Shown piece by piece: positions 1-9,092 of a stretch of 64,000 nt of DNA (position 1 is the first letter of the stretch; each line of letters begins with the position of its first letter). The translations under genes were made by a program, and so were the position numbers. Origin of the DNA: Sphingomonas sp. UNC305MFCol5.2 (GTDB lineage Bacteria; Pseudomonadota; Alphaproteobacteria; Sphingomonadales; Sphingomonadaceae); contig NZ_JOOE01000003.1 in NCBI RefSeq assembly GCF_000712135.1, forward strand, positions 310,001 through 374,000. Direction: 5' to 3'. The notes under the pieces are model-generated. The model saw nothing but the letters and a program-made list of their open reading frames with translations, had not been told where the DNA came from and did not search any database.

Positions 1-830
1 TCGCCCGCTGGTTCGCCGATCCCGCCATCGGCGCCGTGGCGGGGGATGCGCGGGTCGGCAACCGGGTCAATCTCGTCACGCGCTGGCAGGCCGTCGAATA
101 TATCACGGCGCAGAATCTCGAACGCCGCGCCCTTGCCGGTTTCGACGCCATCACGGTCGTGCCCGGCGCGGTCGGCGCGTGGCGCCGTGCCGCGATCGAG
201 TCCGTCGGCGGCTATCCCGAGGATACGCTCGCGGAGGACCAGGATCTCACGATCGCGGTGCAGCGGGCGGGCTGGCGGGTCACCTACGACCCGACGGCCG
301 TCGCCTGGACCGAGGCGCCGGAGACCTTCAGGGCACTGGCCAGACAGCGCTATCGCTGGGCGTTCGGGACGTTGCAATGCCTATGGAAGCACCGTGCGAT
401 CCTGCGCACGCGCGAGCCCTCGGGACTGGCGCTGGTGGGATTGCCCCAGGCATGGCTGTTCCAGATCGTCTTCGCCGCGATCTCGCCGCTCATCGACGGG
501 GCCCTGATCCTGTCGATCGCCGGCACGGCGCTGCGCCTTCAGCAGCATGGCTGGGCGCAGACGAGCGGCGATCTCGGCACGATGGCGCTCTACTGGCTGG
601 CTTTCACTGGGGTCGACATATTGTGCGGCTGGCTCGCTTATGCGCTCGACGGCAGTCGTGCGAAATATCCGCCGCATCTGCTAGTCGCGCAGCGGTTCGT
701 CTATCGGCAGATCATGTATTGGGTGGTCGTGCGCGCGATCGCCTCGGCAATCGGAGGCTGGGTGGTGGGCTGGGGCAAGCTCGAGCGAACCGGCAATGTC
801 ACGGGCGATCTGGCGGTCGGTGCGAGCTGA
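1..830 (+). CDS. Family 2 glycosyltransferase, C-terminal part (5' cut by window edge)
   Basis: The reading frame is open from base 3, so the gene starts before the window. The visible part has the processive GT2 signature: an ED acid pair in TLAEDQDL, then the QxxRW motif as RQRYRW, followed by three or four hydrophobic segments. This resembles membrane synthases such as PgaC or cellulose/hyaluronan-type enzymes, which polymerise a sugar nucleotide on the cytoplasmic face and export the chain. A polysaccharide deacetylase follows on the opposite strand, so a role in an N-acetylated exopolysaccharide is possible but inferred. The N-terminal domains cannot be seen. Confidence 0.85.
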   Translation, partial: ARWFADPAIGAVAGDARVGNRVNLVTRWQAVEYITAQNLERRALAGFDAITVVPGAVGAWRRAAIESVGGYPEDTLAEDQDLTIAVQRAGWRVTYDPTAVAWTEAPETFRALARQRYRWAFGTLQCLWKHRAILRTREPSGLALVGLPQAWLFQIVFAAISPLIDGALILSIAGTALRLQQHGWAQTSGDLGTMALYWLAFTGVDILCGWLAYALDGSRAKYPPHLLVAQRFVYRQIMYWVVVRAIASAIGGWVVGWGKLERTGNVTGDLAVGAS

Positions 831-897
831 TCCGGGCGAGCGTCCCTTTCCGAGCCAATCCCCGTTGGAACGGTGCGGGTTCGTTCGCGACTGCCGC

Positions 898-1698
898 CTA
901 TTGCTGCGGATCCGGGTGCGCTTTGGCCCAGTCCAGTGCGCCCTGCAGGGTGGTCACCCAGACCTCTTTGCGGTGGGCGGCGAGCCAGGCGATCAGCTCG
1001 CGGTGCGCGGCGTCGGAGACCTGCAGATAGTCGCCGCCGACGCCGTGGAACAGATAGACCGCCATGCCGCCGCCGGCTGCCTCCTCCTTGGCGAACTCGA
1101 TTAGCTGCGCGCCCGTGACTCCTTCGGGAAACCCGCGCGAGGGCACGTGCATCGGATCGATCCGGCCGACGTCGGCGCGAAGATCGTCGGGCGAGGTGTA
1201 GACCCCGCGCGCGTAGGTCACCAGCTTCGCGGCCCGGAGCGCCTCGAGATAGTCGACGCCGCCCGCCATGGTCTGGCCGCACGGCGACGCGAACCCGTGG
1301 GTCGGCTTGCCGTCCAGCGCGGTCAGAAGGACGTTCTGCTGCTCGATCTCCTTCAGCATGCTCGCCGGCGTATATGCCTCGGATGTGTAGCGGGGGTCGG
1401 CGGAGAATTTGGAGGCGGGGCAGGGATGGAAGAGGGTGTGGTTGGCGAGTTCGTGGCCCTCCGCGCCCACGGCACGCCAGCGCGGAACGGCCGACACCTT
1501 CAGGCCGGAGAGGAAAAAGGTCGCCTTGAATCTGGCCGCGTCCAGCGCCGGCACGGCGTTGTCTAGCTGGGAGTCCAGCGCATCGTCATAGGTCAGCACC
1601 ACTGCTGCCTTGGCCCCTCCTGGCCATTTCGTCGCCGATGCGGCCGGCACGGCGCAGAGCAGGCTCAGAGCGAGCGCCAGAAATGTCTTCATCGTCAT
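898..1698 (-). CDS. Secreted polysaccharide deacetylase (NodB/CE4-like)
   Basis: 266 residues with a cleavable signal peptide (about residues 1-22, ending ASA). The NodB-fold motifs are visible: TYDDA (metal and catalytic Asp), HELANHT (metal His pair) and a C-terminal FHGVGGD. Family members remove N- or O-acetyl groups from chitin-like polymers or peptidoglycan outside the cytoplasm; the substrate here is unknown. The gene converges on the glycosyltransferase, with 67 bp between the stop codons. Confidence 0.88.
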   Translation of the reverse strand: MTMKTFLALALSLLCAVPAASATKWPGGAKAAVVLTYDDALDSQLDNAVPALDAARFKATFFLSGLKVSAVPRWRAVGAEGHELANHTLFHPCPASKFSADPRYTSEAYTPASMLKEIEQQNVLLTALDGKPTHGFASPCGQTMAGGVDYLEALRAAKLVTYARGVYTSPDDLRADVGRIDPMHVPSRGFPEGVTGAQLIEFAKEEAAGGGMAVYLFHGVGGDYLQVSDAAHRELIAWLAAHRKEVWVTTLQGALDWAKAHPDPQQ

Positions 1699-1975
1699 CG
1701 CCCCACCCTTTCCGTCGCATACGGCGTCATTTTGATGCTGCTACCGGTCACACGACGGACGCGCAACAAGCGCGCTGCGCACGCACGAAGGGGTTGCCGT
1801 TCAGCGCCTCATCTCCGCTCAGTGCCCACGACTTCAGCTTCCGGTCCAATGCGACATTGCCGGTCGGCGTGCCGTGGCTGTCGGGGATTTCGTCGAAAAT
1901 GGTCGTCCGTTCATTGCAGCGTCAGGCGCGCAGTCGTAGCGTACCGGGCTGGAAGTTGCCGGGGATGGGAATCGG

Positions 1976-2737
1976 ATGCACGTGCGGACCTTGATGCTGT
2001 GGGTGGCGACGGCTGCGCTCGGGTTCGGCGCGGCGCCGGCTTCCGCCCAGATCACCACGATCGATCCCAACACCGCGATCGATTCGGACCTGAAGACGCC
2101 GCCCCCACCACCGGTGGAGGGCGATCCGCAGCCCTTGGACCCGGGTGCCTATCAGGAAACGCCCCGCAACGATGCGCCGGTCGATCCGCAGCCCGTCCAG
2201 ATACCGCCTCCCGCCGGGACCGGCAGCGCCGCCAACGCGCGTACGCAGGCCACCAACACCTATCAGCGCGACGATCTGATCGGCGCGGCCGAGGGCGTGT
2301 TCGGCAAGGGCGCGTCGGGACTGGCCGGCATCATCGAGAACATCCTCAAGGACCAGGGCGAACCCAATGCCTATATCGCCGGGCGAGAGGCGGGCGGCGC
2401 GGTCGGCGTAGGCCTGCGCTACGGCTCGGGCGAATTGTTCCACAAGGTCGAGGGCCAGCGGAAGGTCTATTGGACCGGCCCGTCGATCGGTTTCGACATC
2501 GGCGGCGATGCCAACAAGGTCTTCGTGCTGGTCTACAATCTCTACGACAGCCAGGAGCTCTACAAGCGCTTTCCCGCCGGCGAGGGCCGCGTCTATTTCG
2601 TCGGCGGCTTCTCGGCGAGCTATATGCGCCGCGGCGACGTGGTGCTGATCCCGGTCCGGCTCGGCGTCGGCTGGCGGCTCGGCGTCAATGCCGGCTATAT
2701 GAAGTTCAGCGAAAAGCAGCGCTGGTTGCCCTTCTGA
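1976..2737 (+). CDS. eipA: DUF1134 / EipA-family envelope protein
   Basis: 253 residues. A signal peptide (ends ASAQ) is followed by a proline-rich low-complexity stretch (about 40-85) and then the DUF1134 domain (about 90-253), recognised by GEPNAYIAGREAGGA, VYWTGPSIGFD and a KVFVLVYNLY block. The family includes EipA, a periplasmic protein needed for envelope integrity in Brucella and relatives. ATG 1976 gives a full signal peptide; an internal ATG six codons later is also possible. The 277 bp upstream of this gene hold nothing I recognise. Confidence 0.87.
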   Translation: MHVRTLMLWVATAALGFGAAPASAQITTIDPNTAIDSDLKTPPPPPVEGDPQPLDPGAYQETPRNDAPVDPQPVQIPPPAGTGSAANARTQATNTYQRDDLIGAAEGVFGKGASGLAGIIENILKDQGEPNAYIAGREAGGAVGVGLRYGSGELFHKVEGQRKVYWTGPSIGFDIGGDANKVFVLVYNLYDSQELYKRFPAGEGRVYFVGGFSASYMRRGDVVLIPVRLGVGWRLGVNAGYMKFSEKQRWLPF

Positions 2738-2836
2738 CCTCCAGGGGCGCCGCTTCTCTCACGGCTTAGGAACGAACGCCCGAAACTCGCGTTTTTCCCG
2801 CTGTGTCGGGCCGTCATCGGGTCCCGTGGGGAGCCT

Positions 2837-4804
2837 ATGACGACGATTGCGGATTCAGGCGAGGCGAGTGCAAACCGGTTCGAGATGCTCGTCCAGAGCG
2901 TCACCGACTATGCGATCTACATGCTCGATACCGCTGGGAACGTGGCGACCTGGAACACAGGCGCGCAGCTGGTCAAGGGGTATGCCAAGGACGAGATCAT
3001 CGGCCAGCATTTCTCGCGTTTCTACACCGATGAGGACCGCACCGCGGGGATACCCGCACTGGCGCTCCGCACCGCCGAGCGCGAGGGGCGCTTCGAGGCC
3101 GAAGGCTGGCGCGTGCGCAAGGATGGCACGCGTTTCTGGGCGAACGTCGTCATCGATCCGATCCGCCAGCCGGACGGCAGTTTGATCGGCTTCGCCAAGG
3201 TCACGCGCGATCTCACGCACCGCCGCGCCGCCGACGAAGCCTTGCGCCGAAGCGAGGAGCGCTTCCGCCTGCTGGTCCAGAGCGTCACCGATTATGCGAT
3301 CTACATGCTCGACATCAACGGCCATGTCGCGAGCTGGAACGCAGGTGCCGAGCGTTTCAAGGGCTATACGGCCGACGAGATCATCGGCGAGCATTTCTCC
3401 CGCTTCTACACCGAAGAGGACCGCGAAGCCGGCGTCCCGCGCCGGGCGCTCGAAACGGCGACGAACCACGGCCGGTTCGAAGCCGAGGGTTGGCGATTGC
3501 GCAAGGACGGCACGCGTTTCTGGGCAAGCGTCGTGATCGATCCGGTCCGCGATTCGAGCGGTGGACTGATCGGTTTCGCCAAGGTCACTCGCGATCTCAC
3601 CGAGCGGCGCCAGTCGCAGCTCGCGCTCGAACAGGCACAGGAAGCGTTTTTCCAGTCGCAAAAGATGGAAGCGATCGGCCAGCTGACCGGGGGCGTGGCG
3701 CACGATTTCAACAATTTGCTCGCCGCGATCGTCGGCAGCCTCGATCTCGCCCGCCGCAAGATGGCCGACGGCGCCGACATTTCGCGCTTCCTGGACAACG
3801 CCATGAAGGCCGCCGAGCGCGGCGCGACACTCACCCAGCGCATGCTCGCCTTCGCCCGCAAGCAGGAGCTTGCGCTCGAGACCGTCGATCCCGTCGCGCT
3901 GGTCCGCGGCATGGCCGAATTGCTCCAGCGCACGATCGGCGGCGGCGTTCGCATCGACACCGAGTTCCCGCTGGTCGTCCCGCATGTCCACGCCGATCCC
4001 GCGCAGCTCGAGCTCGCGCTGATCAACCTGGCGGTGAATGCCCGCGACGCGATGCCCGAGGGCGGTCGCATCGTCATCGCTGCGCGCGAGGAGCATGTCG
4101 TGTCCGGCGGCGGGCTGAAGCCCGGCGCCTATGTCTGCCTGTCGGTCATCGACGACGGGCAGGGCATGGACGCGGAGACGCTCGCGCGCGCCACCGAACC
4201 CTTTTACACCACGAAGGGCGTCGGCAAGGGCACCGGCCTCGGCCTGTCGATGGTGCACGGCTTTGCCGAGCAATGCGGCGGCAAGCTGACGCTGCGCAGC
4301 AGCGTCGGCGAGGGAACGACGGCCGAACTCTGGCTGCCGGTATCCCAGGACGATGCGCCGAGGGACCGGGCGGATGCGGCTTCCGAGCAACCCGCCGCGA
4401 CCATGGACAAGCTGGTGGTGCTGGCGGTCGACGACGACGCGCTGGTGCTCACCAATACCGCGGCGATGCTCGAGGATGCCGGGCATCGCGCGCTTCTGGC
4501 GTCATCGGGCAGGGCCGCGCTCCAGTTGCTGAGCGAAGGCCATGTCGACTTGCTGATCACCGATTTCGCTATGCCCGAGATGACCGGCGCGCAGCTCGCC
4601 GAAGCGGCGCAGGCGGGTTGGCCCGGACTGCCGGTCCTGCTCGTCTCGGGCTATGCCGAATTGCCCGACGGCATCGCGGAAGACCTACCGCGCCTCGCCA
4701 AGCCGTTCGGCCAGGACCAGCTCCTGCGCGGCATCGCCCGGACCATGGCGGCGAACCGTCCGGCCGCTGAAGTGCTCAAATTCCCGGGACGCAGGCGGCG
4801 TTAA
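2837..4804 (+). CDS. Hybrid histidine kinase with two near-identical PAS domains and a receiver
   Basis: 655 residues, no membrane segment, so probably cytosolic. Order: PAS 1 (about 14-130), PAS 2 (about 145-265), HisKA with H-box GGVAHDFNN (phospho-acceptor His289), HATPase with N-box NLAVNARDAMP, G1 DDGQGMD and GTGLGLSM, then a receiver (about 525-640) with acidic pair DDD and phospho-acceptor Asp576 in TDFAMPEM. The PAS domains share long identical stretches, such as QSVTDYAIYMLD and DEIIGxHFSRFYT, indicating recent tandem duplication. The HDFNN box is typical of hybrid kinases of this class. No partner regulator is adjacent. Confidence 0.93.
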   Translation: MTTIADSGEASANRFEMLVQSVTDYAIYMLDTAGNVATWNTGAQLVKGYAKDEIIGQHFSRFYTDEDRTAGIPALALRTAEREGRFEAEGWRVRKDGTRFWANVVIDPIRQPDGSLIGFAKVTRDLTHRRAADEALRRSEERFRLLVQSVTDYAIYMLDINGHVASWNAGAERFKGYTADEIIGEHFSRFYTEEDREAGVPRRALETATNHGRFEAEGWRLRKDGTRFWASVVIDPVRDSSGGLIGFAKVTRDLTERRQSQLALEQAQEAFFQSQKMEAIGQLTGGVAHDFNNLLAAIVGSLDLARRKMADGADISRFLDNAMKAAERGATLTQRMLAFARKQELALETVDPVALVRGMAELLQRTIGGGVRIDTEFPLVVPHVHADPAQLELALINLAVNARDAMPEGGRIVIAAREEHVVSGGGLKPGAYVCLSVIDDGQGMDAETLARATEPFYTTKGVGKGTGLGLSMVHGFAEQCGGKLTLRSSVGEGTTAELWLPVSQDDAPRDRADAASEQPAATMDKLVVLAVDDDALVLTNTAAMLEDAGHRALLASSGRAALQLLSEGHVDLLITDFAMPEMTGAQLAEAAQAGWPGLPVLLVSGYAELPDGIAEDLPRLAKPFGQDQLLRGIARTMAANRPAAEVLKFPGRRRR

Positions 4805-4810
4805 ACGGTC

Positions 4811-5110
4811 GTGGACTTCTCGACCGTGCTATCCCAGACTTCGATTATGCTCGTTTACGCAATATTGGCGCTGCTGGCGGTCAACCTCTGGACGATGCTG
4901 CGCTTCTATCAGGACAAACAGCGCGCAATTGCAGGCAAGCGCCGGATTCCGGAAGCAGACCTGCTCGCACTGGCCTTTATCGGCGGCACGCCCGCTGCCT
5001 TCACTGCGCGCCACCTCTTTCGCCACAAGACCCGCAAACAGCCCTTCTCGACCTGGCTGTGGCTGATCGCGATGATCCAGCTCGGCGTTGCGATCGGGTT
5101 CGCGATCTAG
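4811..5110 (+). CDS. DUF1294 membrane protein
   Basis: 99 residues with hydrophobic segments at about 12-30, 48-62 and 80-99 and the family block RRIPEADLLALAFIGGTPAA followed by RHKTRKQPF. Function is unknown. A GTG start 7 nt after the kinase stop is used here; ATG 4847 would shorten the first helix. The stop codon overlaps the stop of the converging TonB-like gene in the palindrome CTAG. Confidence 0.8.
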   Translation: MDFSTVLSQTSIMLVYAILALLAVNLWTMLRFYQDKQRAIAGKRRIPEADLLALAFIGGTPAAFTARHLFRHKTRKQPFSTWLWLIAMIQLGVAIGFAI

Positions 5111-5886
5111 AAGCCGAACCGCCGCCTCCGCCGGGCCGGCGGTTCCTCGGGCTCCCGCTGCACCATCCAGCTGTGGTTCTCGACGATCAATGCAGGGACC
5201 GGCCGCCCGCTTCTATCGCGCGAGGGGTGGAAGCGGAAGCGCTGCTCGATCAGCCGGCAGGTCGTGGCATCCAGCTCGGCGCTGCCGCTCGAATGCGTGA
5301 TCGTGCATTCGCGAACGCGGCCGTCGGTCCAGACGAGATAGCGAACCCCCACCGTGCCGCCGATGCCGGCTTCCGCGGCGCCCTCGGGATAGTCCGAATC
5401 GCGGAGCTCGCCACGCACTTGCTGCGGCGGGATTTCCGCACCCCCGTCGCCGCTGCCGTCGCCCTCGCCGCCGCTGCCACGGCCATTCCCTTCGCCGCCG
5501 CTACCGGTGCCGGGACCGCGCACATCGGCATTGCCCGCCGTCGGCGCGCTGCCGATTCCCGCAATGGGCGCCGCGATCACCGGCGGGGGAATCGGGAGCG
5601 GCACCACCGGCGTCGGCGCCACCACTTCGGTCGGTTCCGACCGCAAATTGGGCGGCGACGCCGCCCCTTCGCGGCGATGGCTCGGATTGCGGTGCGGCAC
5701 GATCTTCTCGCGCGGCGGAGGAGGGGGTTCGGGCCCGACCTCGAAGATCTGGAGCGCTTCCTCGGGGGATTTGCCGCTGCCGATCGCGAGCCCCGCCACC
5801 AGCGCATAACCGAGCGCGGCGGTCAGCATGGCAGCGCCCGCTGCAGCCCTGCCCCGCTCCGCTCGGGTCGATCGCACAAAGGTCAT
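5107..5886 (-). CDS. TonB-family energy-transducing protein
   Basis: 259 residues in the classic TonB layout: a short cytoplasmic N-terminus, one membrane anchor (about 19-37), a Pro-rich periplasmic stretch (PPPPPREK, then PLPIPPPV), a Gly/Ser/Glu-rich linker, and a TonB C-terminal domain (about 160-245) with YPEGAAEAGIGGTVGVRYLV. The tail is unusually basic (RRRRRFGF). TonB links the proton motive force to outer-membrane receptors; no exbBD or receptor gene is in this window. Confidence 0.83.
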   Translation of the reverse strand: MTFVRSTRAERGRAAAGAAMLTAALGYALVAGLAIGSGKSPEEALQIFEVGPEPPPPPREKIVPHRNPSHRREGAASPPNLRSEPTEVVAPTPVVPLPIPPPVIAAPIAGIGSAPTAGNADVRGPGTGSGGEGNGRGSGGEGDGSGDGGAEIPPQQVRGELRDSDYPEGAAEAGIGGTVGVRYLVWTDGRVRECTITHSSGSAELDATTCRLIEQRFRFHPSRDRSGRPVPALIVENHSWMVQREPEEPPARRRRRFGF

Positions 5887-5989
5887 GGTCGCAAACGCCA
5901 GCCTCGTCAGGAAATATGCGTTCCCAACAGCATAGACCTCATGAACGTGCGCTGGCGGTCAAAGGATGCACCGGCGCGATCGGCCGGGA

Positions 5990-7315
5990 TCAGCCGAACT
6001 CGACTGCCTCGAACCGCACCGGCGCGCCGATTGCCGCATTGGCGAGCTGGCCTTCCCACATCACCCGGTTGCCGCGAATGATCGTGCCCAGCGGCTTGCC
6101 CGTCAGCGCCATGCCCGTGAACGGCGACCAGCCGCACCGCGAGGCGAGCCAGCTCTCCTCCACGGTCCAGCGCGCCTTCAGGTCGACGATCGTGAAGTCG
6201 GCGTCATAGCCGACCGCTATGCGTCCCTTGCCGACGATGCCGAAGATCCGCTGCGGTCCCGCGCTCGTCATGTCGATCAGCCGCTGCAAGGTCAGCCGCC
6301 CCTCGGCGACATGGTTGAGCATCAGCGGCAGCAGCGTCTGCACTCCCGGCATGCCGCTCGGACTCGCCGGATATTCCTTCGCCTTCTCCTCGCGCGTGTG
6401 CGGCGCATGGTCCGATCCGATCACGTCGGGAACGCCCTGGTTCAGCCAGCGCCACAGCCCGTCGCGATGCGCGCCCGATCGGATCGGCGGGTTCATCTGG
6501 GCAAAGGTGCCGAGCCGCGGATAGGCGTCCTCGCCCGCCAGCGTCAGATGCTGCGGCGTCACTTCGCAGGTCGCGATGTCCTTGTTCCTGCCCAGCAGCT
6601 CCAGCTCGGCGGGCGTCGTCACGTGGAGCACATGGATCCGGCGCTTCGCCTCGCGCGCGAGCCGCAGGATGCGCTGCGTCGCGAGCAATGCGCTCTCGTC
6701 GTCGCGCCACACCGGGTGCGAGGCGGGATCGCCGGCGACGCGCGCGTCCAGCCGCGCGTTCATCCGCGCCTCGTCCTCGGCATGGATCGCCACGCGGCGC
6801 TTGCCCGAAGCCAGCACCCGCGCCAGTTCCGAATCCTCGGCGACCAGCAGGTCGCCGGTCGAGGCGCCCATGAAGATCTTCACGCCCGCCGTGCCCGGCA
6901 GCCGCTCGAGCTCCTTGAGCTGCGGCGCATTGGCCGCGGTGGCGCCGACGTAGAAGGCATGGTCGCACCACATGCGATCCCGGGCGCGCGCGAGCTTGTC
7001 GGCAATGGCTTCGGCGCTATCGGTATTGGGCTTGGTGTTCGGCATCTCGAACACCGCGGTCACGCCGCCGAGCACCGCCGATCGGCTGCCGCTCTCGAGA
7101 TCTTCCTTGGCCTCGAGCCCCGGCTCGCGGAAATGCACCTGGCTGTCGATCACGCCCGGCAGCACGTCGAGCCCGGTGCAGTCCACCGTCTCGCCGGCAT
7201 CGCCGACATCGCCGATCGCCACGATGCGGCCTCCGGAGACACCGACCTCCACTTCGGCCGGCCCGCCGGGCAAATGCACTCGCCCGCCTGTGAGTTTGAG
7301 ATCGACCTTCGTCAT
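5990..7315 (-). CDS. pyrC: Dihydroorotase (class I amidohydrolase)
   Basis: 441 residues, the length of class I dihydroorotases, which interconvert carbamoyl aspartate and dihydroorotate in pyrimidine synthesis. Visible motifs: VHFREPG (His61), VKIFMGASTG with the carbamylated-Lys candidate, HAEDE, HVLHVTT and SDHAPHT. The first His of the usual HxH metal motif reads Gln (Q59 in SQVHF), so the exact substrate deserves checking. It is divergent from the ygfZ-like gene, with 43 bp between starts. Confidence 0.85.
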   Translation of the reverse strand: MTKVDLKLTGGRVHLPGGPAEVEVGVSGGRIVAIGDVGDAGETVDCTGLDVLPGVIDSQVHFREPGLEAKEDLESGSRSAVLGGVTAVFEMPNTKPNTDSAEAIADKLARARDRMWCDHAFYVGATAANAPQLKELERLPGTAGVKIFMGASTGDLLVAEDSELARVLASGKRRVAIHAEDEARMNARLDARVAGDPASHPVWRDDESALLATQRILRLAREAKRRIHVLHVTTPAELELLGRNKDIATCEVTPQHLTLAGEDAYPRLGTFAQMNPPIRSGAHRDGLWRWLNQGVPDVIGSDHAPHTREEKAKEYPASPSGMPGVQTLLPLMLNHVAEGRLTLQRLIDMTSAGPQRIFGIVGKGRIAVGYDADFTIVDLKARWTVEESWLASRCGWSPFTGMALTGKPLGTIIRGNRVMWEGQLANAAIGAPVRFEAVEFG

Positions 7316-7358
7316 ATCGCCTCTTCCGTCGCGCGTGCCCGGCTCCTACCTGTTCCCC

Positions 7359-8108
7359 ATGAACGAAACCAGCCCCGGAACATGGCTATCCGATCGCGCA
7401 TTGCTGCGCGTCGGCGGCGAAGACGTGCGCGGCTTCCTGCAAGGACTGCTCACGCAGGATTTGGCCGACGTGAAGCCGGGCGCGCCCAAATGGTCGGGCC
7501 TGCTCACTGCGCAGGGCAAGGCGCTGTTCGATTTCATCCTGTGGGACGACGGCGAGGCGATCGTGATCGACTGCGAGGCCGGCCAGCGCGATGCGCTCGC
7601 CCGCCGCCTCACCCTCTACCGGCTCCGCCGCCCGATCGCGATCGAGCCGATCGAAGGCGGCGTCCATTGGAGCCCCGACGGCACCGAAGGCGTGCCCGAT
7701 CCGCGCCTCCCCGAACTCGGTCGTCGCTGGCTCGGCCCCGCGGCCGGCGATCCGGCGACGGGCTGGCCGATGCATCGCCTCCACCTCGGCGTGACCGAGG
7801 GCGCCGCCGAGCTCGGCCAGGACAAGACACTGTGGCTCGAATGCAACGCCGCCGAGCTGGGCGGCGTGAGCTTCACCAAGGGCTGTTATGTCGGCCAGGA
7901 GAATACCGCGCGGATGCACTATCGCGCCAAGGTCAATCGCCGGCTGGTCGTCGCGCCGATCGGCGAGGCCGGCGATCGCACGCGGGCGACCTGGCCGGAT
8001 CTGGGACTGATGATCGAGCTGCGCCGCGTCGAGGCTCTGGGCGACGCGATCGTTCCCGATTGGCTTCGCGCGGCACTCCACGAGCAGCCCGGGGCATCGT
8101 CCCTCTGA
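7359..8108 (+). CDS. ygfZ: YgfZ/GcvT-family folate-binding protein
   Basis: 249 residues from ATG 7359, where homology begins; the frame is open further upstream, but that part runs antisense through pyrC. The diagnostic motif KGCYVGQE is present at about residue 170. YgfZ proteins bind tetrahydrofolate and help make or repair some Fe-S enzymes; the Cys of this motif is functionally important in the family. The gene is shorter than E. coli YgfZ (about 326 aa), as in many alphaproteobacteria. Confidence 0.87.
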   Translation: MNETSPGTWLSDRALLRVGGEDVRGFLQGLLTQDLADVKPGAPKWSGLLTAQGKALFDFILWDDGEAIVIDCEAGQRDALARRLTLYRLRRPIAIEPIEGGVHWSPDGTEGVPDPRLPELGRRWLGPAAGDPATGWPMHRLHLGVTEGAAELGQDKTLWLECNAAELGGVSFTKGCYVGQENTARMHYRAKVNRRLVVAPIGEAGDRTRATWPDLGLMIELRRVEALGDAIVPDWLRAALHEQPGASSL

Positions 8109-8133
8109 TTGCGCCGGAATAATATCCGCGAGA

Positions 8134-8538
8134 TCAGCTCACGTCGGGCGGCGGCGTCCGGAACAGTCCGCGTGCGATGAATCCGACCAGGCCGATCGCC
8201 GCCACCGCAGTGCTGCCGACGAGCGTGGCGAGGATCTCCACCGGCAGATCGAAGCCGCGAACCCGGAAACCGGCCGCGACCACCATCAACGCCACCGTCA
8301 CCGAGTAGATTTCGAGATACAGCAGGATGCGGCCCGCATAGGTTTTCCGCATCGCCCGGTCAGCCTTGACGTTCTTGATCTGCGATCGCGCCAGCCGGTT
8401 GCGCAGCCGCAGCGCCTCGAGCTCTTCATTCTCGAGCATGTCGTTGAGGTCGGGCCGCAGCTTGGCCTCGACCAATGCCGCACCCGCATCGATCGCGTCG
8501 AGCGTCGGATCAGGCAGCTTGGCGGGCGGCAAGGTCAA
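8134..8538 (-). CDS. Two-helix membrane protein overlapping a Panacea gene (candidate toxin)
   Basis: About 134 residues from TTG 8538. The frame stays open up to 8604 (ATG at 8574 and 8598), so the start is uncertain. A charged N-terminal half rich in Leu, Glu and Arg (about residues 10-70, probably helical) is followed by two hydrophobic segments separated by a short RVRGFDLP turn, then a short cytosolic tail. It overlaps the 3' end of the Panacea-domain gene, so the two are very likely translated together. I do not recognise the family. Position and membrane topology make it a candidate toxin or partner. Confidence 0.6.
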   Translation of the reverse strand: MTLPPAKLPDPTLDAIDAGAALVEAKLRPDLNDMLENEELEALRLRNRLARSQIKNVKADRAMRKTYAGRILLYLEIYSVTVALMVVAAGFRVRGFDLPVEILATLVGSTAVAAIGLVGFIARGLFRTPPPDVS

Positions 8539-9019
8539 GGAAATACTGCCGGATCTGCTCGGAGGTGATCTCATGGAAGCGCCCGCCGCCTTCGGCATAG
8601 ACATGGGTCCAGGGCGTATCGGGCTCGTGCGTCAGCGCCGAGAGTTTGAAGGCGTGGAAGCGCCCATAGCTTTGATAGACCCGGTCGATGATCGCACGCT
8701 CGTCGTCGTTCAGCCGCGCGCGCGCCGGGGCACTGGCGGTCTCGTCGTCGAGCATCCCCGGGAGATATTCGCCATTCAGGATCTCTCGCGTGACCGGCGC
8801 GCGGCCATAGGTCCGCAGCGCCTCCCACAAGTCGCGATAGACCGGCCCATAGTCCCACGCCTGCGGATCGTCATGGGTGAGTTTCTCGCCGTTGATCGCC
8901 AGGTTCCAGCCGTGCGCGATGTAGACGAGCTTCTGGAGCTGCATCTGGGTGAGCGCGCGTTTCTCCGCCGCGGCCCGGCGGATGAATTCGTTGGCGATTT
9001 CGGCGGACCAGGCGGTCAT
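8510..9019 (-). CDS. Panacea-domain (DUF4065, SocA-type) antitoxin-like protein
   Basis: 169 residues from ATG 9019, which has a good Shine-Dalgarno site (AGAGGA, about 7 nt upstream); the frame extends further upstream without support. The Panacea signature is clear: ANEFI, LTQMQLQKLVYIAHGWNLA, then WDYGPVYRDLWEALRTYG. The family includes Caulobacter SocA, a proteolytic adaptor-antitoxin, and a broad set of antitoxins paired with unrelated toxins. The overlapping downstream membrane gene is the natural partner. Confidence 0.85.
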   Translation of the reverse strand: MTAWSAEIANEFIRRAAAEKRALTQMQLQKLVYIAHGWNLAINGEKLTHDDPQAWDYGPVYRDLWEALRTYGRAPVTREILNGEYLPGMLDDETASAPARARLNDDERAIIDRVYQSYGRFHAFKLSALTHEPDTPWTHVYAEGGGRFHEITSEQIRQYFLDLAARQAA

Positions 9020-9092
9020 CTGCGTTCCTCTTGGATCCGATCCATATAGGAACTCGTTCCAGAACGGAAATAGAGCCGCCCCTAGGCAAGCT

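Noticed and set aside
2855..4486. Long minus-strand frame antisense to the histidine kinase
   Set aside because: Shadow of a strongly coding GC-rich gene; no motifs.
6972..7358. Upstream extension of the YgfZ-like frame
   Set aside because: Runs antisense through pyrC; homology starts at ATG 7359.
5966..8122. Plus-strand frame of 718 residues over pyrC and ygfZ
   Set aside because: Covers two recognised genes in another frame; no family features.
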